NCBI GenBank assembly: GCA_030830385.1
Contig: JAURNA010000130.1
Span: 1 to 11,798 of the forward strand
DNA length: 11,798 nt
Direction of reading: 5' to 3'
From: Crocinitomicaceae bacterium
GTDB lineage: Bacteria > Bacteroidota > Bacteroidia > Flavobacteriales_D > Crocinitomicaceae
A program made the translations under genes and the position numbers. A model generated the notes under the pieces. That model had not been told where the DNA came from, made no database searches, and saw only the letters and a list, made by a program, of their open reading frames with translations. Below are positions 5,859-11,798 of the stretch, one piece after another. Positions within the stretch are counted from its first letter, which is position 1, and every line of letters begins with the position of its first letter.

Positions 5859-7576
5859 AACAACAGGCAACGCTTGGAGGACGCTCAATGGTGTTCAACG
5901 TCGCGTTTGTGGTGCTGAACATTCTGGGACTTGCATTGCTCACAATGGGAGGCCACACCCATTTTGCCGAAAGTCCCTGGATGTTTTGGACCGGATTGTC
6001 CCTTGTGCTCATTACTTCCGGAGGGATATTCCTGTTTCGAGGCAGATGGATGATGTCGTCCGTTGCCAGGGTCATTGTGGGTGGGCTATTCATCGTATCC
6101 GGATTGATCAAGGCAAACGACCCCCTTGGCTTCTCCTACAAACTGGAGGATTATTTTCAAGACGGGGCACTTGCTTATCGTATCAAAGAACTGTTTGGAA
6201 CTCCGGGATTTTCAATGGAGTGGCTCGTCGATCAGGCCCTTGTTCTCAGTGTCATGATTTGCGTTATGGAAATGGTTCTGGGTGTGCTCGTACTCATCGG
6301 AGGAAAGATTAAGTTCGTTTCGTACACGCTACTGCTCATGATGCTGTTCTTCACATTTTTGACCTGGCACACGGACAACTGCCATAGCGAGCACCGATAC
6401 ATCGATCGCGATACCTACGAAATAACCGATCCGATCGTGGCAACCAAACTGGAGCAGGCGAAACATTCGGACGAAATTGCAGTGGTTTCGAAAACCAGCA
6501 AGGAGATTGTGCTCGACGAAAGCAAGCGAGTGGAATGCGTCACGGATTGCGGTTGTTTTGGTGATGCGATGAAAGGATCCGTTGGGCGTTCATTGACTCC
6601 CAATGAGTCACTGTGGAAAGATATCGTTTTGCTCTATCTGGTTCTCTGGATTTTCATTTCACAATGGATCATCCGTCCGAACAATCTACGTCAAAACATC
6701 GTGTTCATCATTCTTGGAATGACCGTTGTTGGATTCTTTTCATGGGTTTTTGGTTGGCTGTTTCCAGTATTTTTTGCGTTCACAGCAATTGTAGTGGCAC
6801 TTTGGGTGAGAAGGGCGGGAGGAACCCTGTTCGGGAATCATTTCGGAAGTGCACTCAGTACAACCGCTTTGTCTTCGGCCCTTGTGATCTATGTGCTACT
6901 CTATGCGCCGATCAAGGATTACCGACCGTATGCAGTAGGAGAAAATTTGTCGGAGATCACCGACGAAGGAATTCCGAAGAATGAATTCGAACCCTTCATT
7001 GTTCATTCCGATTTGTCTGATTGGGAACTCAGTCTCGGATTCATCCGGGCTCTTCATGATTCGACATCTGTTTCTGATTCGATCATCCGGGTGTGGTCTG
7101 TACGTGAGGAAACGTTGATTGATGTGCCCATCGCCGAATTTACCGATGAAACGAAAGGATATCTGTCTCCTGATTTTGAAGTGCGGGATACAGTCCTGAA
7201 TGTCCGCCCCGGCAACTCGTATATACAAGTACGTGATGCAATTCTCGGATTGGATAAAGTAGTAATATTGGTTTCTGAATCACTCAAAGAGGGCGTTTGG
7301 TCAATGAAAAAGCTGAAGAAGTTAAAATCCGTCTGTAAAACGAGGGAAGTGCCGTTTATCATGGTTTGCAGTGCGACCCGGAAGGAGATGGATGCGTTCC
7401 GAAATGAACATAACTTCCCAATCCCAACCTTTTCAATGGATGAAATCGAATTGAAAATTATTTCCCGATCGAATCCTGCACTTATGTACCTCGAAAAGGC
7501 AGTGGTAAAGGCAAAGTATCCGCACCGATCCATTCCGGATGCTGAAGATTTTGAAACGGAATGTCTAAAGAAATAA
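5855..7576 (+). CDS. BT_3928 family DoxX-like membrane protein with degenerate thioredoxin-like C-terminal domain
   Basis: The 573-residue product has about nine hydrophobic spans (roughly 12-32, 42-62, 69-86, 127-149, 152-171, 256-273, 281-300, 302-318, 335-352) and a soluble C terminus (353-573). The DoxX-like core begins at RVIVGGLFIVSGLIKANDPL (72-91) and includes C-x3-CGCFGDA (228-238), a hallmark of this Bacteroidota family; MauE/DoxX relatives are linked to redox or disulfide chemistry. About 50 mainly charged residues (176-226), with Cys176, stand between span 5 and the CGCFG motif. Residues 467-560 look thioredoxin-like (a VVILVSESL strand, a PFIMVC strand, a SRSNPALMYL loop like the cis-Pro region), but no CxxC is present, so this part is probably not redox active. 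The start at 5855 overlaps the DUF1599 stop; an alternative is ATG 5888, which follows a GGAGGA. The cellular role is unknown. Confidence 0.85.
   Translation: MKQQATLGGRSMVFNVAFVVLNILGLALLTMGGHTHFAESPWMFWTGLSLVLITSGGIFLFRGRWMMSSVARVIVGGLFIVSGLIKANDPLGFSYKLEDYFQDGALAYRIKELFGTPGFSMEWLVDQALVLSVMICVMEMVLGVLVLIGGKIKFVSYTLLLMMLFFTFLTWHTDNCHSEHRYIDRDTYEITDPIVATKLEQAKHSDEIAVVSKTSKEIVLDESKRVECVTDCGCFGDAMKGSVGRSLTPNESLWKDIVLLYLVLWIFISQWIIRPNNLRQNIVFIILGMTVVGFFSWVFGWLFPVFFAFTAIVVALWVRRAGGTLFGNHFGSALSTTALSSALVIYVLLYAPIKDYRPYAVGENLSEITDEGIPKNEFEPFIVHSDLSDWELSLGFIRALHDSTSVSDSIIRVWSVREETLIDVPIAEFTDETKGYLSPDFEVRDTVLNVRPGNSYIQVRDAILGLDKVVILVSESLKEGVWSMKKLKKLKSVCKTREVPFIMVCSATRKEMDAFRNEHNFPIPTFSMDEIELKIISRSNPALMYLEKAVVKAKYPHRSIPDAEDFETECLKK
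5876..5881 (+). promoter_or_regulatory. Shine-Dalgarno-like GGAGGA before an alternative DoxX start (ATG 5888)
   Basis: GGAGGA lies six bases before the in-frame ATG at 5888 (Met12 of the long form), an ideal position for ribosome binding. The other starts in this window lack such a sequence, and Bacteroidota ribosomes are reported to hide the anti-Shine-Dalgarno tail, so it may be coincidental (it encodes Gly-Gly-Arg). If it is used, the protein has 562 residues and starts directly at the first membrane span. Confidence 0.35.
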
Positions 7577-7592
7577 CCGACGATTAAAAACG

Positions 7593-8342
7593 ATGGCTCG
7601 AAAAATTGTAGCTGGAAACTGGAAAATGAATCTGATCCTGAACGAGGCAAAGGAACTCTGTGATGGAATCAATAACTCGGAACCCAACCCGGCCGTTGAA
7701 CGAATGGTGTTTCCGTCGCACATATTGGCAAGCACAGTACGAAACGAATTGAGCCATTCGGTCAGGGTCGGAGTACAGAATTTTAATGCTGCTGAGAAGG
7801 GAGCGCATACGGGGGAGACGTCACTTGCGCAAGCAGAAAGTATCGGTGTCGACATCGTTTTGATTGGCCACAGCGAACGACGAAGTATGTACGGTGAAAC
7901 CAATGCTATCCTGAAAGCAAAGGTGGATGCTGCCGTTCAACAAGGAATGGACTTCATCTTCTGCTGTGGCGAACCATTGGAGGTTCGGCAAAATAACGGT
8001 CAGAACAATTATGTGAGGGCACAGCTGGAAGAGAGTCTGTTACACATTTCATCGGAACAGATCAACGGACAAATTATTGCTTACGAACCCGTTTGGGCAA
8101 TCGGAACAGGGAAAACGGCGTCGGCAGAACAGGCGGAGGAAATGCACGCTGCAATCCGCTCGTGGCTGGTTGATCGATACGACGAAAAGACAGCGCAAAA
8201 TATCGCTATTTTATACGGAGGAAGTTGTTCTCCATCAAATGCTCCTGAGCTATTCGCTTGTCCGAACGTTGATGGTGGATTGATCGGCGGCGCCTCATTA
8301 ACAGCAAAAGATTTTGCATCCATCGCAAGAGCATTCGAATGA
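7593..8342 (+). CDS. tpiA: Triose-phosphate isomerase
   Basis: TpiA interconverts dihydroxyacetone phosphate and glyceraldehyde 3-phosphate in glycolysis and gluconeogenesis, in the cytoplasm and usually as a dimer. The 249-residue length is standard and all active-site elements are present: Asn9 and Lys11 in AGNWKMN, the electrophile His93 in IGHSERR, catalytic base Glu165 in AYEPVWAIGTGKTA (including flexible loop 6, about 166-176), and the phosphate-binding YGGS (208-211) and DGGLIGGASL (227-236) loops. The strand-5 signature reads FCCGEPLEVR where CIGE or CVGE is usual, a mild variant. ATG 7593 follows the DoxX stop by 16 bases; the leader is A-rich (ttaaaaacg) with no Shine-Dalgarno sequence, as expected for the phylum. 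The stop overlaps the prmA start in ATGA, indicating one transcript and coupled translation. Confidence 0.97.
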   Translation: MARKIVAGNWKMNLILNEAKELCDGINNSEPNPAVERMVFPSHILASTVRNELSHSVRVGVQNFNAAEKGAHTGETSLAQAESIGVDIVLIGHSERRSMYGETNAILKAKVDAAVQQGMDFIFCCGEPLEVRQNNGQNNYVRAQLEESLLHISSEQINGQIIAYEPVWAIGTGKTASAEQAEEMHAAIRSWLVDRYDEKTAQNIAILYGGSCSPSNAPELFACPNVDGGLIGGASLTAKDFASIARAFE

Positions 8343-9181
8343 ATAAAGATACACTTGAATTGACGTTGCATCTCACTCCAACCCAACCCTGGAGTGAAGT
8401 GTTGATTGCACAGCTTGCAGAGTTGGGTTTTGATGGATTTATTCAAACGGAAACGGGCATTCAGGCTTATTCGAATGAAAAGCTGGATATAGAAGAAGTA
8501 TTGGCCCAAACCCATGTACACAATGCAGAGGATGTCAGCTACACCTGGGAAACCAGAATGATCCCGCATACAAACTGGAATGCACAGTGGGAAGCTGGAT
8601 TTGAACCCGTATTTGTGGAGGAGTACGCAACCATTGCAGCACCATTTCACAACGTCGGAGTGAAGGGAATGTGCATCCGGATTCAACCGCAAATGTCCTT
8701 TGGAACCGGACATCATCAAACCACATGGATGATGACCAAAGAGCTATTCGAGTTGCCCTGTATTCCCGATCGCGTTCTCGATATGGGGGCAGGGACAGGT
8801 GTACTCGCAATTGTAGCGGAAAAACTCGGTGCCAAAGACATTCTTGCCGTCGATATTGAACCCTGGTCTGCGGAAAACACTGCGGAAAATGCAGAGCGTA
8901 ACCAATGCACGAAAATTCGTTCCATTTGCGGAGACGTAGACGTGATCGACGGGAAGAAATTTGGATTGATTCTTGCTAACATAAATAAGAACGTACTGAA
9001 GTTGCACATGGACGCATACGTGCAAGCGCTTGATCAACAGGGAATCCTTGTTGTAAGTGGATTCTTTGGCTCAGATGTGCCGGAAATGGTAACTTTTTGC
9101 CAGCAATTGGGTCTTACACCAGAGCGACAGTTGGAACGCGAAGAATGGGCGGCATTGCGGTTCAGGAAACAAACAAATTAA
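8339..9181 (+). CDS. prmA: Ribosomal protein L11 methyltransferase
   Basis: PrmA uses S-adenosylmethionine to methylate ribosomal protein L11. The 280-residue protein has the N-terminal substrate-recognition domain (about 1-60), a linker with the W-x3-W motif (80-84), the PrmA signature MSFGTGHHQTT (119-129), the methyltransferase glycine loop VLDMGAGTGVLAI (146-158), the acidic strand-2 end ILAVDIEP (168-175) and LILANINKNVL (210-220), corresponding to the family's N-x-N substrate loop. Length and motif order are normal for the shorter Bacteroidota form. The start overlaps the tpiA stop by four bases (ATGA). PrmA is usually dispensable in bacteria, so its placement in this run says little about function beyond conserved gene order. 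Confidence 0.94.
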   Translation: MNKDTLELTLHLTPTQPWSEVLIAQLAELGFDGFIQTETGIQAYSNEKLDIEEVLAQTHVHNAEDVSYTWETRMIPHTNWNAQWEAGFEPVFVEEYATIAAPFHNVGVKGMCIRIQPQMSFGTGHHQTTWMMTKELFELPCIPDRVLDMGAGTGVLAIVAEKLGAKDILAVDIEPWSAENTAENAERNQCTKIRSICGDVDVIDGKKFGLILANINKNVLKLHMDAYVQALDQQGILVVSGFFGSDVPEMVTFCQQLGLTPERQLEREEWAALRFRKQTN

Positions 9182-9191
9182 ACAACAAACG

Positions 9192-11798
9192 ATGAATCTA
9201 TTCAGGCTTTTGGCAATAGGTCTGCCGCTACTTGTGGCGGTAGGAACACAGGCGCAAACCTATCCAAACGATCGCGAAAAATTCGTGAAAACCTTCGAGA
9301 AAACACTCAGTGAATACGGAAACGGTGACTTCATGGATTTCGCCAAAAAAGAGTTGCCACCCATGTTGCTCGAATCAGGAGATTTTTCCGATGAACGATT
9401 CTCACGCATGGTAGCCACGTGCAACACCATGGAAACCAAACGGCTGAAAGTGTATCCGGAAATGTATTTCTACGTGTACTCGGTAGCCGCAATGATCAAA
9501 ACCAACCAGTCGGAAGCGAGTTTTAACGCCTGGCACACCACAGTAGACAAAATGATGGATTCGCGGAACGTGAAGAAAATTAAAGACTTCGTGGAATTTT
9601 CTGCAGGGTTCTTCACCAACGGACAGATTGCCCTTGCTTCCAACTTTCAATGGTTTTACCTCGGAGGAAATTTCAGCTTCGAGTACGACAAACGCGTTTC
9701 CGTTAAGTTTTTCGACGGAAATTTGATCTGTCGGGCTATATCAAAGTCAAGTGGAGAGCAATCCGTAGACAGTCTGCGTGTTCTGAAAACCAGCGGAGAT
9801 TACGATCCGATTTTGAAGAAATGGGTCGGTAATGGCGGAACAATCAACTGGGAAAAAGTAGGATTGGATCCAACGGAAACGTTTGCGGAAATTGCAGATT
9901 ACGACTTGTCGTTGAAATCATCCACGATACGCCTGGATACCGTGATGTTAACGACTCCCTATTTTAGCAAGCCCATTCCAGGACGTATGACAGATCGGGC
10001 GTTCAAGGTGAATCGCGAAATCGATAAAGTCTATCCGCAATTTATGTCTTTCGACACCAAACTGCTCATCGAAAACCTCATTCCTAACATCGACTATCTT
10101 GGTGGATTTGCAATGGAAGGAAATAAGTTTCAGGGGGTGGGAACGAAAACAGAACGTGCACAAATCACCTACCGGCGCGGAGGAAAGCCGTTTATGGTAA
10201 CCAGATCCGAAAAGATCACGGTTTCTCCGCAAAAAGTATTCGTGAACTTGGGTGAATTCTCCTTGTATGTGAGCACGGGAGATTCGATTTATCACCCTGG
10301 AATTCGTTTCGAATATTTCTTCGATAAAAAAGAAGTGCAGATGAGCCGGTCTACAGTCGGAATTGGTGAGGCTCCATTCAAAGATTCCTACCATCAACTG
10401 GATGTTTATGCCCCCAAAATGGTATGGAAAGAAGGAACCGAAGATGTAATGTTCACCTTCGATTTCACCATGGGAGTCGAGCAAAGAGTAGCGGATTTCG
10501 AATCCTGGAATTATTTCAATGAGCAGGTATACGATCGACTACAAGCCATGGAAGAAAGACATCCGCTTGCAGCGATATCTCAGTATTGTTACAAGTACGA
10601 CGAATACGTTCTTACAGAAGGAAAAGCGGCCACGGCGCTTGGAAAAACAGTAGATCAAGCCAAGAGTACGCTACTCAGCCTCTCAAGCCTCGGATTCATC
10701 AATTACGACACAGAAACAAAGATGATTGTGGTGAATCAAAAACTCGACAACTTCGTTAAGTCCAAGGCGAAAAAGAAAGACTACGACAATATCTCCATCC
10801 GATCGGATTTGAGATTGAAGGATACCTCAGCGGCATTCATAATGCGTCAACTGGGGATTTCAAGCCTCAAAGAATTCAAGCGCGACACATTTGCGCTTAC
10901 CGTACAACAAATGTACAAGGATCAAAACGCACGCCGAAGGTTGGAGAAAAACTTTGCCGTATACGACATGAATTCAATGGATATCTCCCTGGTAGCTGTG
11001 GATCAGATCGATATTTCGGCAAACAAAAACGTGCAAATTTTCCCGGATCAAGGCGATCTTCTCGTGAAAAAGAATCGGAACATGGCCTTCAAAGGCTGGG
11101 TCAATGCCGGAAAGCTTGAAATAGAAACCGAAGCCGCATTTTTCAATTATGATGAGTACAAAATTGACCTGCAAAAGACCAAAGAAGGCATGTTTAGGGT
11201 GCGTCCATTGCAAAAGGAACACGGACCGGAGAGCATTCGCATGATCAGTGAGATCAGCGGCATCACGGGTGAAATTCTCATAGACACAATGACAAACAGA
11301 TCGGGGAATAAGCCGAATTACGATCACTATCCCATCCTGAAAACAGCGAATACCAGCTACGTGTATTACAACGATCGGGACATCTTCCTTGGCGTTTATG
11401 ACAGTACTCGATTCTATTATGCGATCGATCCATTTGAGCTTGATCACCTCAACAACTTTGACGAGGATACGCTGAAGTTATACGGAGAACTTGTTTCTGC
11501 CGGAATTTTCCCGCGAATTGATGAACCACTTCGAATTATGCAGGATTATTCATTTGGTTTTACAACAGCGGCACCGGAGGGTGGATATTCGTTTTACGGT
11601 ACCGAAGCGAAATACGACAACAAGATTGTGCTTTCCAGAAATGGTTTGCAAGGACAAGGGATCATCAATTTCGTGAATTCAACCTCTAAATCGAACGCAT
11701 TGACGTTCCTTCCGGATTCAACGATCGGATACGCCAATTTCCTCAACAGGCCATCTGAAAAAGGCTCACCTGTGGAGTTCCCGGATGTTAACTGCGGA
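9192..11798 (+). CDS. Very large secreted hypothetical protein (3' partial)
   Basis: The frame opens with ATG at 9192, ten bases after prmA, and stays open for 869 codons to the window edge, so the full protein is longer. Residues 1-21 form a classic signal peptide (MNLFRLL, hydrophobic core, cleavage likely after TQA), placing it in the periplasm or at the outer surface. I do not recognise the family. Residues 22-130 are helix-rich and charged; 150-455 are mainly beta-like with many alternating hydrophobic residues; 465-516 form a compact winged-helix-like unit (YDEYVLTEGKAATALGKTVD, then helix, SLGFIN turn and a two-strand wing); 570-869 are again beta-rich, with phrases such as GGYSFYGTEAKY and FLPDSTIGYANF. 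No transmembrane helix follows the signal, and no enzyme motif, lipobox or sorting domain is visible in this portion. Codon use resembles the neighbours, so recent transfer is not indicated. Confidence 0.85.
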   Translation, partial: MNLFRLLAIGLPLLVAVGTQAQTYPNDREKFVKTFEKTLSEYGNGDFMDFAKKELPPMLLESGDFSDERFSRMVATCNTMETKRLKVYPEMYFYVYSVAAMIKTNQSEASFNAWHTTVDKMMDSRNVKKIKDFVEFSAGFFTNGQIALASNFQWFYLGGNFSFEYDKRVSVKFFDGNLICRAISKSSGEQSVDSLRVLKTSGDYDPILKKWVGNGGTINWEKVGLDPTETFAEIADYDLSLKSSTIRLDTVMLTTPYFSKPIPGRMTDRAFKVNREIDKVYPQFMSFDTKLLIENLIPNIDYLGGFAMEGNKFQGVGTKTERAQITYRRGGKPFMVTRSEKITVSPQKVFVNLGEFSLYVSTGDSIYHPGIRFEYFFDKKEVQMSRSTVGIGEAPFKDSYHQLDVYAPKMVWKEGTEDVMFTFDFTMGVEQRVADFESWNYFNEQVYDRLQAMEERHPLAAISQYCYKYDEYVLTEGKAATALGKTVDQAKSTLLSLSSLGFINYDTETKMIVVNQKLDNFVKSKAKKKDYDNISIRSDLRLKDTSAAFIMRQLGISSLKEFKRDTFALTVQQMYKDQNARRRLEKNFAVYDMNSMDISLVAVDQIDISANKNVQIFPDQGDLLVKKNRNMAFKGWVNAGKLEIETEAAFFNYDEYKIDLQKTKEGMFRVRPLQKEHGPESIRMISEISGITGEILIDTMTNRSGNKPNYDHYPILKTANTSYVYYNDRDIFLGVYDSTRFYYAIDPFELDHLNNFDEDTLKLYGELVSAGIFPRIDEPLRIMQDYSFGFTTAAPEGGYSFYGTEAKYDNKIVLSRNGLQGQGIINFVNSTSKSNALTFLPDSTIGYANFLNRPSEKGSPVEFPDVNCG

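Noticed and set aside
7054..7650. A 198-codon open frame on the minus strand across the end of the DoxX gene and the start of tpiA
   Set aside because: It is serine/threonine/phenylalanine-rich antisense of conserved coding sequence, spans the junction of two real genes, and shows no family motif.
8081..8719. A 212-codon open frame on the minus strand over tpiA and prmA
   Set aside because: Both sense genes have complete catalytic motifs; the antisense product has odd composition (many Cys, His, Ser) and no recognisable domain.
9948..10484. A 178-codon open frame on the minus strand inside the secreted giant
   Set aside because: It lies opposite a continuous 869-codon sense frame with a signal peptide; low-complexity antisense composition and no start signal. 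The same applies to the minus-strand frame at 10974-11447.
1..11798. Search for CRISPR arrays, insertion sequences, tRNA genes, phage or defence genes and direct DNA repeats
   Set aside because: No regularly spaced repeats, transposase-like frames, terminal inverted repeats or cloverleaf-like segments were seen; almost every base is explained by housekeeping or conserved hypothetical genes.

Overview
The window looks like chromosome from a member of the Bacteroidota, most probably order Flavobacteriales (Cryomorphaceae/Crocinitomicaceae-like). The reasons are: a BT_3928-type DoxX protein beside a tandem DUF1599 (Nmad1) protein and tpiA/prmA; a small DUF5522 protein; a short H(X4)D acyltransferase of the form common in this phylum; start codons mostly without a Shine-Dalgarno sequence; and matches to the Bacteroidota -7 promoter box TAnnTTTG. 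The family assignments come from motifs read by eye; no database search was possible.

Layout. Bases 1-1437 hold a plus-strand pair: the 3' part of a cystathionine beta-synthase-like PLP enzyme with two CBS domains and, one base later, a BtuF-like substrate-binding protein that has no signal peptide. From 1434 to about 5300 the genes alternate strand one by one: an unknown single-TM protein (-), a PlsC-like acyltransferase (+), a DUF5522 Cys-cluster protein (-), a D-cysteine desulfhydrase-like PLP enzyme (+) and dihydropteroate synthase FolP (-). All three convergent junctions overlap by exactly four bases (CTAA, CTAG, CTAA), and the divergent starts are only 19-41 bases apart.

From 5304 to the end there is one tight plus-strand run: DUF1599, BT_3928/DoxX membrane protein, tpiA, prmA and the first 869 codons of a very large secreted protein that runs off the window. 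The junctions are ATGA overlap, 16 bases, ATGA overlap and 10 bases, so an operon is likely. With the starts chosen here only about 116 bases (1%) of the window are non-coding.

The genes serve core metabolism: sulfur amino acids (PLP enzymes), folate (folP), glycolysis (tpiA), lipid acylation and ribosomal protein methylation (prmA). There are also four poorly understood proteins: the 422-aa membrane-anchored protein, DUF5522, DUF1599 and the secreted giant. I see no mobile element, CRISPR, phage, defence or biosynthetic island, no tRNA or rRNA, and no convincing intrinsic terminator. I do not claim a new system. The best leads are the duplicated Nmad1 protein, the signal-less metal/cobalamin-receptor homologue coupled to a PLP enzyme, the secreted giant with a winged-helix-like segment, and the unusual junction architecture.
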